Shown here one piece after another: positions 7,706 through 15,272 of a DNA stretch of 64,000 nucleotides. The stretch is taken from the NCBI GenBank assembly GCA_016790635.1, contig JAEUOR010000066.1, forward strand, positions 1 to 64,000, given 5' to 3'. The notes under the pieces were generated by a model. That model did no database searches. It was not told the origin of the DNA and saw only the letters and a list, made by a program, of their open reading frames with translations. Made by a program: the position numbers and the translations under genes. Source of the DNA: Burkholderiales bacterium (GTDB lineage: Bacteria; Pseudomonadota; Gammaproteobacteria; Burkholderiales; JAEUOS01). Position 1 is the stretch's first letter. Each line of letters starts with the position of its first letter.

Positions 7706-8500
7706 ATGAAGACCGTGCATGAGCAAAACCTTGGTGAAACCTTGGCGCAGGGGCGCGAGACCCGCATCCACCTGTGCGGCCGCCTGACCGCGCGCCTGGG
7801 CGGCGAGCGCGTCGAAGGCGCGCTGCCGGGGCGCCAGGGCCGCATCCTGTTCGCCTACCTGGCCGCCCACCGCATGCAAACCGTGCCGCGCGACGAATTG
7901 CTGAACGTCCTGTGGCCGGACGAAGCGCCCGCCGCGGCGGAAGGCGCGCTGGCCGCCCTGCTTGCCAAGCTGCGCAAGCTGCTCGGCGCACCTGCACTGG
8001 TCGGCAAGCACGAGATCCGCTTGCTGCTGCCGGCCGGCGCCTGGGTCGACGTCGAGGCCGCGGCAGATGGCCTGCACCGCGGCGAGTCGGCGGCGGCGCT
8101 GAAGGACTGGGCGCGCGCCTGGGGTCCGGCGCGCGTCGCACTGCACATCGCGGCACGCCGCTTCATGCCGGGCTACGACGCGCCATGGATCACGGACGCC
8201 CGGCGCCGCATGGACGAGATGCTGCTGCGCGCGCACGAGTGCGTGGCCGAGAGCGGGCTGGGCATGGGCGGAGCCGAGATGGCGGCCGCGGAGCGCTCGG
8301 CGCGACGCCTGATCGAATTGGCGCCGCTGCGCGAGAGCGGCTATCGCCTGCTCATGCGTGCGCTGGCCGCGCGCGACAACACGGGCGAGGCCCTCATGGT
8401 GTACGAGGAGTTGCGTCGCGTGCTACGCAAGGAACTCGGCATCGCGCCGGGCGCGGCATCACAGCAATTGCATCGTTCGCTGCTCAAGACCGAACCCTAG
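7706..8500 (+). CDS. BTAD-domain (SARP/AfsR-like) transcriptional regulator
   Basis: The protein has 264 residues. The N-terminal winged helix of the Trans_reg_C type covers about 20-105 (HLCGRLTARLGGE, GRQGRILFAYLA, DELLNVLWPDEAP). The bacterial transcriptional activator domain (TPR-like) covers about 110-260, with PLRESGYRLLMRAL, EALMVYEELRRVLRKELGIAPG near the end. The ATG at 7706 is preferred to an upstream TTG. Such short activators are common in actinobacteria and occur sporadically in proteobacteria. It is divergent from the DUF1059-DsrE pair, its most likely target. Confidence 0.85.
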   Translation: MKTVHEQNLGETLAQGRETRIHLCGRLTARLGGERVEGALPGRQGRILFAYLAAHRMQTVPRDELLNVLWPDEAPAAAEGALAALLAKLRKLLGAPALVGKHEIRLLLPAGAWVDVEAAADGLHRGESAAALKDWARAWGPARVALHIAARRFMPGYDAPWITDARRRMDEMLLRAHECVAESGLGMGGAEMAAAERSARRLIELAPLRESGYRLLMRALAARDNTGEALMVYEELRRVLRKELGIAPGAASQQLHRSLLKTEP

Positions 8501-8526
8501 GACGCGCGCTGTCCGGGGCGCGCCAT

Positions 8527-9534
8527 TCAGCGCGCAGTCGTTCCTTCAAACAGATCGCGTCCCAGCTTGAGGGCGCGGATCTTGGCGTCGGCGATGCCGC
8601 GCTTCAGCATCCAGAAACCGCAGTCGGGATGGATGGTCTTGACCCGCCCGGCGCCCAGCACCTTCTCCGCCCGTTCGATGGAGCGCGCGATCGCGTCGGC
8701 CGACTCGGCCTCGGTCTTCTTGATGTCGATGACACCCAAACCGAAGCCGATCTTCGGGTCCAGATCGCGAAAGACTTCCAGTTCCTCGGCCGGGCGGTGC
8801 GCGCACTCCATGACGATGTGATCGACTTTGAGCGCGTTGAGATAGTTGATCAGGTTTTTCCACCCGCCCTTCTGGATGCTCTGCCCGCCGTAGTTGCCGA
8901 AGCACAGGTGCACCGCGGGCGTGGTCTTGACCGCCGAGAGCACGCGATTGATGGATTCGGCGGCCCACTCCCATTCGTGCGGCGCGCCGGGCAGGTTGGC
9001 TTCATCGACCTGGATGACTTCAGCGTCGCAATGCGCGACCTGCTGGGCGAGGATGTCGGCCAGGGCGAAGGCCAGCGACGGCGTGTCCTTGTAGTGCTTG
9101 TTCATGAGCATCTTGGCCAGCATGTGCGGGCCGGTCAGCGTGAACTTGAAGGTCTTGGTCGCCAGCGCCTTGGCGCGCGCGCAGGCCAGCGGCAGGTCCA
9201 GGTCGCCGGCGCCCAGGGGGCCCACGACCACGCCCGGCGGGCGGGTGCGAAAGCGTGTCGCCTCGGCGTGGCGATACGCGATGCGTTCCTCGAAGCGCAT
9301 CTGCTGCACCACCCCCTCCAGCGGACGCACGAAGTACTCGATCATGCCGTTGGTCTCGGGATGATTGATATCGAAGCGATACAGCTCCCCATCGCAGACC
9401 ACGTCGATGCCGGCCATCTCCTGGGTGGCGATGACCACGCGCGTGGCGTCGACCAGCGCCTGCTCGGACGGGGAGTTCACCAGCCAGTCAGGCACGGGGT
9501 AGGAACCGACGACGGTGGTCTGGATGCGCGGCAT
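8527..9534 (-). CDS. Core MetE-like cobalamin-independent methionine synthase family protein
   Basis: The protein has 335 residues, matching only the C-terminal catalytic half of MetE (MetE itself is about 750). The zinc-site residues can be read: H-x-C in AVHLCFGNYGG, E in VMECAHRP, and C in HPDCGFWMLKRG. The start TTVVGSYPVP also fits. Short MetE-like proteins either act with a corrinoid methyl donor or have unrelated methyl-transfer roles. It stands alone, divergent from the enolase-superfamily gene at 9702 with 167 bases between. The true substrate is uncertain. Confidence 0.8.
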   Translation of the reverse strand: MPRIQTTVVGSYPVPDWLVNSPSEQALVDATRVVIATQEMAGIDVVCDGELYRFDINHPETNGMIEYFVRPLEGVVQQMRFEERIAYRHAEATRFRTRPPGVVVGPLGAGDLDLPLACARAKALATKTFKFTLTGPHMLAKMLMNKHYKDTPSLAFALADILAQQVAHCDAEVIQVDEANLPGAPHEWEWAAESINRVLSAVKTTPAVHLCFGNYGGQSIQKGGWKNLINYLNALKVDHIVMECAHRPAEELEVFRDLDPKIGFGLGVIDIKKTEAESADAIARSIERAEKVLGAGRVKTIHPDCGFWMLKRGIADAKIRALKLGRDLFEGTTAR

Positions 9535-9587
9535 GAAGGGGGCTCCGGAAGGTGGCAAAGGGTGAGGACCAAAAAATCCTAACATAG

Positions 9588-9689
9588 GTAACCGGATCGT
9601 TACTTCGATTCGATGGCACGAGGCGCGCATCGGGCTACGTCATCCTGCATCGCCAGAGCCGGCGGGCCGCGGGTTAACCGTTCGGTTAC
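9588..9689. promoter_or_regulatory. Two matching palindromic operator candidates in a divergent promoter region
   Basis: Within the 167 bases between 9534 and 9702, two similar inverted repeats occur: GTAACCGGATCGTTAC at 9588-9603 and TTAACCGTTCGGTTAC at 9674-9689, the latter with perfect TAACCG/CGGTTA arms. Their centres are 86 bases apart. The right one lies 12 bases before the start codon of the nine-gene operon and would block initiation if bound. No regulator gene is adjacent. Confidence 0.5.
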
Positions 9690-9701
9690 ACTCCTGATTC
9701 C

Positions 9702-10826
9702 ATGACCCGCATCACCAGCGTCGAAGTCGGCCGCCATGACCTTGCACTGGTCGGCGACTTCAAGTTCTTCAAGAGCGGCAGGCGGCCGAGCGTCATCGTG
9801 CGCCTCACCGACGACGCCGGGCGCATCGGTGTCGGGCAGGCCGTGCCGGTCGAGACCTGGACCTACGAGACCGCCGAATCGGTCGAGACCACGCTGCGCC
9901 ATTACCTGGCGCCAGCCGTGCTGGGTGCCGACCCTACGGACATTCCCGGCATCCACGCGCGCATGGAAGCGGCCATCCGCCCCTCGTTCTCGGTCGGCCA
10001 GCCGCTGGCCAAGGCGGCCATCGACCTGGCTTGCCACGACCTGTGGGGCAAGACCGTCGACCAGCCGGTCGCCTCGCTCCTGGGGGGCGCGCGCACGCGC
10101 GAGGTGCGCCTGAGCTGGACGGTCAACGCTCCCGGCCTGGAACGCGCCGCGGCGGTGCTCGAAGAAGGGCTCAGGCAAGGCTACGCACACTTCAACATCA
10201 AGCTGGGGCCTCCGCAGGACAAGGCCTATGACCTGCAACTCGTCGATCTGGTGCTGCGCGCCGCGCCCGATGGATTCCATTGGGGCGATGCCAACACCGG
10301 CTATACCCTGGACGACGCCCTGGAGCAGGCTCCCAGACTCGCCGACCGCGGCTTGCGGGCACTCGAGTCGCCCATGCCGCCCAATCGCATACGCGACTAC
10401 CAGCGCCTGAAGCGCCAGGGTGCATTGCCGATCCTCATGGACGAGGGCGTGGTCAGCGCGGTCGATGCCGCCGAGTTCGCCGCCCTGGGCATGCTCGATG
10501 GCATCGCGATGAAGGTGGCGCGCTGCGGCGGGCTGTGGCATGCGCAGGGCATACTGGATGTCATGCGCCGCGAGGGACTGACCCTGTTCGCTTCCGGGCT
10601 CACCGATCCGGAGTTTTCTCTTGCCGCCTCGATCCACTTTTTCGCCGCCGCCGGTCTGGAACTCCCGGCCGCGCTCAACGGCCCGCAGTATCTGGATGGT
10701 CGCGGCACCAGCGACGTAGCCTTTCGCGCCACGGCCGACCGCGTGCGCCTGCCAGACGCGCCTGGCCTCGGGATCGTCCCGGACCCCGCAACCCTCGCCA
10801 ACCTGAGTTTCGCCGCCCGCGCATGA
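9702..10826 (+). CDS. Enolase-superfamily (mandelate racemase/muconate lactonizing) enzyme
   Basis: The protein has 374 residues, usual for the MR/MLE group. The capping domain covers about 1-130 and the barrel the rest. Metal ligands can be assigned to D196 (GDANTG), E222 (LESP) and E248 (MDEG), with K167 (NIKLG) and K271 (AMKVARCGG) as the two general bases. The first lysine of the usual K-x-K is asparagine here. The family removes an alpha proton of a carboxylate, leading to racemisation, lactonisation or dehydration. It is the first gene of a nine-gene operon and overlaps the permease start as ATGA. The substrate is probably an acid imported by the adjoining transporter. Confidence 0.88.
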   Translation: MTRITSVEVGRHDLALVGDFKFFKSGRRPSVIVRLTDDAGRIGVGQAVPVETWTYETAESVETTLRHYLAPAVLGADPTDIPGIHARMEAAIRPSFSVGQPLAKAAIDLACHDLWGKTVDQPVASLLGGARTREVRLSWTVNAPGLERAAAVLEEGLRQGYAHFNIKLGPPQDKAYDLQLVDLVLRAAPDGFHWGDANTGYTLDDALEQAPRLADRGLRALESPMPPNRIRDYQRLKRQGALPILMDEGVVSAVDAAEFAALGMLDGIAMKVARCGGLWHAQGILDVMRREGLTLFASGLTDPEFSLAASIHFFAAAGLELPAALNGPQYLDGRGTSDVAFRATADRVRLPDAPGLGIVPDPATLANLSFAARA

Positions 10827-11590
10827 ATCGCCTGACCCCGCTACTGGGCATCTTCGCCTTCCTCCTCATGTGGGAGGCGGTCGTGCTCATCTTCAAGATG
10901 CCGCCCTACCTGCTGCCGGGGCCGTGGACGGTGGCCAAGATGTTCGTGGCCGAATTCCCCAAGCTCCTGTACCACGGCTGGGTCACGACCTACGAAATGC
11001 TGTTGGGCTACGTGCTGGCGGTGGCGGTCGCGCTGCCGCTGGCCATCGGCATCACCGCCTCGAGCCGCTTCGACCGCTTCATCACCCCGCAGCTGCTGTT
11101 TTTCCAGGTCGTGCCCAAGGTCGCCATCGCGCCCCTGTTCCTGGTCTGGTTCGGCGTCGGCACCACGCCCAAGGTGCTGGTGGCCTTCCTGATCTCCTTC
11201 TTTCCCATCGTCATCGACGCGGCCGTCGGGCTGCGGTCGATGTCCGCCGAGATGACCGACCTGGCGCGTTCCATGGGCGCCACGCGCTGGCAGATGTTCG
11301 CGCGCTATCGACTGCCGACCAGCCTGCCCTATCTTTTCTCGGGTCTCAAGGTCGCGGCGACCCTGGCGGTGGCGGGCGCCGTGGTCGGCGAATTCGTCGG
11401 CGCCGACAAGGGCCTGGGCTACCTGCTGCTCGTGACCAACTCCAACATGGAGACCGCGCTCATGTTCGCGACCATCGTCGCGCTGACATTGATCGGTCTG
11501 GTGTTTTTCTACATCGTAGAGTTCCTCGAAGCGGTCCTGATTCCCTGGCACGTGACACATCGCACGCGCGAGGGCAGCGGGACCATGTAA
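10823..11590 (+). CDS. ABC transporter permease, SsuC/TauC/NMT1 type
   Basis: The protein has 255 residues and about six membrane segments. The EAA loop around 150-175 reads DLARSMGATRWQMFARYRLP. Its start overlaps the stop of the enolase-superfamily gene (ATGA), which ties the importer to that enzyme. It is closely similar to the permease at 332 throughout (QVVPKVAIAPLFLVWFG, IIEFLEAVLIPWHV-like tail). It works with the receptor at 11620 and the ATPase at 12633. Confidence 0.92.
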   Translation: MNRLTPLLGIFAFLLMWEAVVLIFKMPPYLLPGPWTVAKMFVAEFPKLLYHGWVTTYEMLLGYVLAVAVALPLAIGITASSRFDRFITPQLLFFQVVPKVAIAPLFLVWFGVGTTPKVLVAFLISFFPIVIDAAVGLRSMSAEMTDLARSMGATRWQMFARYRLPTSLPYLFSGLKVAATLAVAGAVVGEFVGADKGLGYLLLVTNSNMETALMFATIVALTLIGLVFFYIVEFLEAVLIPWHVTHRTREGSGTM

Positions 11591-11619
11591 GTCCCATCCA
11601 ACCCAAAAGGGAGACAAGC

Positions 11620-12633
11620 ATGAAACGACTTGCATTGCTGTTGGCGGCACTGGTCTTCGCAAGTGCCCCGGTCGCGGCCCAACCCAAGCTGGAGAAATTT
11701 CCGTTTCGCCTGAATTGGACGCTCTACGGCGAGCACGCGCCCTTTTTCGTCGCGCGCGACAAGGGTTTCTACGCCGCCGAGGGGCTGGAGGTGGAGATCC
11801 AGGAAGGCAGCGGCTCGACCACGGTCTCGCAACTGGTCGCCTCCAACAACAGCCCGGTGGCCTACGTGGATGCCGCCACCATGATGCGCGGGATCTCCAA
11901 CGGCATGCCGATCCGCTCGGTCGGCGTGACCTTGCAGCAAAGCCCGATGGCCTTCATCTACCGTGCCGACGCGGCGCGGCCGACCAAGATCGCGGAGATC
12001 AAGGGCAGCCGCATCGCCATGACCGCGGGCGACGCCAGCCTCACCATCTTCACCGCCTTCATGGGCAAGCTCGGCATGAAGGTCGAAGACGTGCAGGTCA
12101 TCACCGTCGCCAACCCGGCCGCCAAGGAGCAGGCGGTGTTGAACCGCCAGGCCGACGCACTGCTGGGTTACTTCATGGACCAGGGACCGCGCATGCAGTT
12201 GCAGACCGGCGTCAAGATGGGCTGGACCCGCCTCTACGACATGGCCGGGGTGACCACGCTTTCCTCGGCCATCATCGCCAACAACAACTGGGTCAAGGAC
12301 GCCAAGAACCAGGATTTGTTGCGGCGCTTCCTGCGTGCCTCGCAGCGCGGCTGGCAATACAGTTTCGACAATCGCGCCGAGGCGGCCGAAATCTTCCGCA
12401 AGGCAGCACCGGTGTTCACCCAGGAAATCGCGCTCCTGGAAGTGGATGGCACCATGAGCATCATCCGCACCGAACGCACCAAGGGCAAGGCCATCGGCTG
12501 GACCGATGTCGGCGACTGGCGCGACAGCCAGGACCTTCTGGTGAAATTCGCGAAGTTCAACCCGCCGGCCGACATCAACGCGTTCTACACCAACGAATAT
12601 CTCTCCGAACCCCCGTACCTCCCCAAGCGCTGA
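11620..12633 (+). CDS. ABC transporter substrate-binding protein, NMT1/THI5 family
   Basis: The periplasmic receptor has 337 residues with a signal peptide (MKRLALLLAALVFASAPVAAQ). The mature N terminus carries FRLNWTLYGEHAPFFVARDKGFY, the NMT1 family opening. The ATG has an AAGGGAG site. It is 29 bases after the permease, and its stop shares one base with the ATPase start (TGATG). It is paralogous to the receptor at 1196, with a different ligand pocket. From context the ligand is expected to be an acid substrate of the enolase-superfamily enzymes. Confidence 0.92.
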   Translation: MKRLALLLAALVFASAPVAAQPKLEKFPFRLNWTLYGEHAPFFVARDKGFYAAEGLEVEIQEGSGSTTVSQLVASNNSPVAYVDAATMMRGISNGMPIRSVGVTLQQSPMAFIYRADAARPTKIAEIKGSRIAMTAGDASLTIFTAFMGKLGMKVEDVQVITVANPAAKEQAVLNRQADALLGYFMDQGPRMQLQTGVKMGWTRLYDMAGVTTLSSAIIANNNWVKDAKNQDLLRRFLRASQRGWQYSFDNRAEAAEIFRKAAPVFTQEIALLEVDGTMSIIRTERTKGKAIGWTDVGDWRDSQDLLVKFAKFNPPADINAFYTNEYLSEPPYLPKR

Positions 12634-13412
12634 TGGCCGAGGAAGCGTACATCACCCTCGACGGCGTCGGCAAGGTCTACCCTTCCAAGGCCGGCCCCGT
12701 CGAGGCCTGCGGCGACATCAACCTCGCCATCCGGCGCTCGGAGTTCGTCGCCGTGGTCGGCCCGTCGGGGTGCGGCAAGACGACGATCCTGAAGATGATC
12801 GCCGGCTTGCAGCCGTACACGGCCGGCAGCATCCAAATCGACGGTCGCCGGGTCGACGGGCCGCATACTGACTTGGGGATCGTGTTCCAGGACGCCATCC
12901 TGCTCGACTGGCGCAGCGTGCTCGAGAACGTGATGCTGCAGGTCGATATCCGCAAGCTCGACCGCGCCGCGTACCTGCCGGTGGCGCGGCACCTGCTCGA
13001 CATCACCGGACTCAAGGGCTTCGAGAACCACAAACCTTTCGAGCTCTCCGGCGGCATGCGCCAGCGCGCCTCGATCTGCCGCGCCCTGGTGCACGATCCG
13101 CCGCTGCTCCTGATGGACGAGCCTTTCGGCGCGCTCGATGCGCTGACGCGCGAGCAGATTTCCATGGACATCCAGCGCGTGTGGATGGAAAAGCGCAAGA
13201 CCGCGCTGTTCATCACCCATAGCATTCCCGAGGCGGTGCTGTTGGCCGACCGGGTGGTGGTCATGAGTCCGCGCCCGGGGCGCATCGTGGAGATCATCGA
13301 CATCGACCTGCCGCGCCCGCGCCGCATCGACCGCCTGCCGCCCATCTTCACCGACTACACCAACCGCATCCGCGAGATTTTCAAGGCGCGCGGCGTGCTG
13401 GCGATGGATTGA
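12633..13412 (+). CDS. ABC transporter ATP-binding protein
   Basis: The ATPase has 259 residues. It has Walker A GPSGCGKTT, signature LSGGMRQR, Walker B LLLMDEP and the switch histidine in FITHSIPEA. It overlaps the receptor stop by one base and ends eight bases before the second enolase-superfamily gene, so importer and enzymes are in one transcript. It is paralogous to the ATPase at 2201. Confidence 0.93.
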   Translation: MAEEAYITLDGVGKVYPSKAGPVEACGDINLAIRRSEFVAVVGPSGCGKTTILKMIAGLQPYTAGSIQIDGRRVDGPHTDLGIVFQDAILLDWRSVLENVMLQVDIRKLDRAAYLPVARHLLDITGLKGFENHKPFELSGGMRQRASICRALVHDPPLLLMDEPFGALDALTREQISMDIQRVWMEKRKTALFITHSIPEAVLLADRVVVMSPRPGRIVEIIDIDLPRPRRIDRLPPIFTDYTNRIREIFKARGVLAMD

Positions 13413-13419
13413 CGTCACG

Positions 13420-14838
13420 ATGACCGCACCCGCCTTCTCGATCACGGCCATCGACCTTTTCGAGCGCCCGGTCCGGCTGCGCCTGCCGTTTCGCTTCGGG
13501 GTGGTCACGCTCACCGCCTGTCCGCAGGCCTTCGTGCGCGCGACGATCCGCATGCCCGACGGACGCGAGGCCACCGGCGCATCCGCCGAGATGATCGTCC
13601 CCAAGTGGTTCGACAAGAACCTCGCGCTATCCAACGAGGACAACTTCGCGCAACTGCGCGCCGTGCTGGACATGGCGCGCGAGGCTTATCTCGCCGACCG
13701 GGCGCCGGACACCGCGTTCGGGCACTTCGCGCGGCATTACGACGCGCACCTGGCCGCGGCCGGCGCGCGCGACTTCAATCCGCTGCTGGCCAACTACGGC
13801 CCGGCGCTGATCGACCGCGCGCTCCTTGATGCGCTGTGCCGCGGCCTCGGGATCGACTTCTACAACGCGCTCAAGGCCAACCTGCCGGGCATCGACGCTA
13901 GGCGTGCCGAGTTCGCCGGCCTCGACATGGACCGCTTCCTCGCCGCAACGGCACCCGCGCAGACGATCGAGGCGCGTCACACCGTGGGCTTGGTCGACCC
14001 GATCAGCGCGGCGGACGCCAGGGAACGGGTCGGCGACGGCCTGCCCGAGACCCTCGAGGAGGTCGTCGCGCACTACGGGCATCGCTACTTCAAGCTCAAG
14101 GTGGGCGGCGATCCGGCCGCCGATATCGCGCGCCTGGAAGCGATCGCCGCGGTGCTCGATGCGCGCAATGCGCCCTACTACGCCACGCTCGACGGCAACG
14201 AGCAGTATGCCGACGCCGATGCAGTCGCCGACCTGCTCGCGCGCGTGCGCGGCGCGCCGCGCCTTGCGCGCCTGGCTGCATCGATCCTCTTCGTCGAGCA
14301 ACCCATCAACCGCAAGACTGCGCTCGAGGCCGATTTCAAGGCTTCCCCGCTCGGCCTGCCGGTCATCATCGACGAATCCGACGGCACCCTCGACACCTTT
14401 GTCATCGCGCGCGAACGCGGCTACACCGGCGTCTCGTCCAAGACCTGCAAGGGCCTCTACAAGTCGATCCTCAATGCCGCGCGCTGCGCGCACTGGAATG
14501 CCGCGCAAGGCGGCACGCGCTACTTCATGTCCGCCGAGGACCTGACCACGCAGGCCGGGCTTGCCGTGCAGCAGGACCTGGCGCTCATCAACCTGATCGG
14601 CATCGGCCATGTCGAGCGCAACGGCCACCACTACGTCGACGGCATGGCCGCCTGCCCGGCGGCAGAGCAGGCCGACTTCCTGTCCGCCCACCCCGACCTC
14701 TACGAGCGCTCGCACGGCGCGGCACGCGTCGCGATTCGCGACGGCCGGCTCGCGATCGCCTCGCTCGCGTGTCGCGGATTCGCCAGTGCCGCGCTGCCGG
14801 ATTTTTCCGCGATGGCACCGCTCGTCGCACCCACCTGA
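13420..14838 (+). CDS. Second enolase-superfamily enzyme, long form
   Basis: The protein has 472 residues, longer than the usual 370-400 because of insertions in the capping domain (residues ~60-200). The barrel residues are well placed: K225-x-K227 (YFKLKVGG), D258 (LDGNEQ), E293 (FVEQP), D318/E319 (IIDESD) and K341 (SSKTCKG). This is a full MR/MLE-type set, unlike the first enzyme. It is not an obvious glucarate or galactarate dehydratase. It lies between the transporter and a cupin gene in the same operon. A dehydratase or epimerase acting on a polyhydroxy acid is the likely role; the substrate is unknown. Confidence 0.85.
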   Translation: MTAPAFSITAIDLFERPVRLRLPFRFGVVTLTACPQAFVRATIRMPDGREATGASAEMIVPKWFDKNLALSNEDNFAQLRAVLDMAREAYLADRAPDTAFGHFARHYDAHLAAAGARDFNPLLANYGPALIDRALLDALCRGLGIDFYNALKANLPGIDARRAEFAGLDMDRFLAATAPAQTIEARHTVGLVDPISAADARERVGDGLPETLEEVVAHYGHRYFKLKVGGDPAADIARLEAIAAVLDARNAPYYATLDGNEQYADADAVADLLARVRGAPRLARLAASILFVEQPINRKTALEADFKASPLGLPVIIDESDGTLDTFVIARERGYTGVSSKTCKGLYKSILNAARCAHWNAAQGGTRYFMSAEDLTTQAGLAVQQDLALINLIGIGHVERNGHHYVDGMAACPAAEQADFLSAHPDLYERSHGAARVAIRDGRLAIASLACRGFASAALPDFSAMAPLVAPT

Positions 14839-14865
14839 CCCCAGCCCCATACCCGGAGAGACAGC

Positions 14866-15240
14866 ATGGCCCAGCACACCCCCGGACTCGAGTCCCTGCA
14901 CGGCAAACTCGGCCCGCAGCAGTCGCGCTACGTCGATGTCGAGGGCTTGCCGTGGCAGGCCACGCGCTGGCCCGGCATCGAGACCAAGACGCTTTTCATC
15001 GACCCCGACACCGGGGTGCAGACCGTGCTCACGCGCATGGCGCCCGGCACGGTGCTCACCGACCACATGCATGTCGAGATCGAGCAGACCTGGGTCCTCG
15101 AAGGGAGCCTGGTCGACCACGAAGGCGAGGCCAAGGCCGGCAGCTTCGTCTGGCGGCCCAAGGGCAGCCGTCATACCGCCAGCGCGCCAAACGGCGCGCT
15201 CCTGATCGGCTTTTTCCTGAAGCCCAACACCTTTTTCTGA
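14866..15240 (+). CDS. Small cupin, ChrR-like
   Basis: The protein has 124 residues. A single cupin barrel carries motif 1 around 65-80 (GTVLTDHMHVEIEQTWVLEG, giving H-x-H and E ligands) and motif 2 near 100-106 (KGSRHTA). The ATG has a GGAGAG site. It is fifth in the nine-gene operon, 27 bases after the long enolase-superfamily enzyme. It could be an isomerase or lactonase-like step or a binding protein. Several other cupins in this window share the style but not the sequence. Confidence 0.8.
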   Translation: MAQHTPGLESLHGKLGPQQSRYVDVEGLPWQATRWPGIETKTLFIDPDTGVQTVLTRMAPGTVLTDHMHVEIEQTWVLEGSLVDHEGEAKAGSFVWRPKGSRHTASAPNGALLIGFFLKPNTFF

Positions 15241-15272
15241 CACCGGCCCGCGATCCGCAGGAGCAGCATGGC

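Noticed and set aside
13420..14838. Assignment as glucarate or galactarate dehydratase
   Set aside because: Length is near but the N-terminal and active-site context do not match those families by eye; only the superfamily can be supported.
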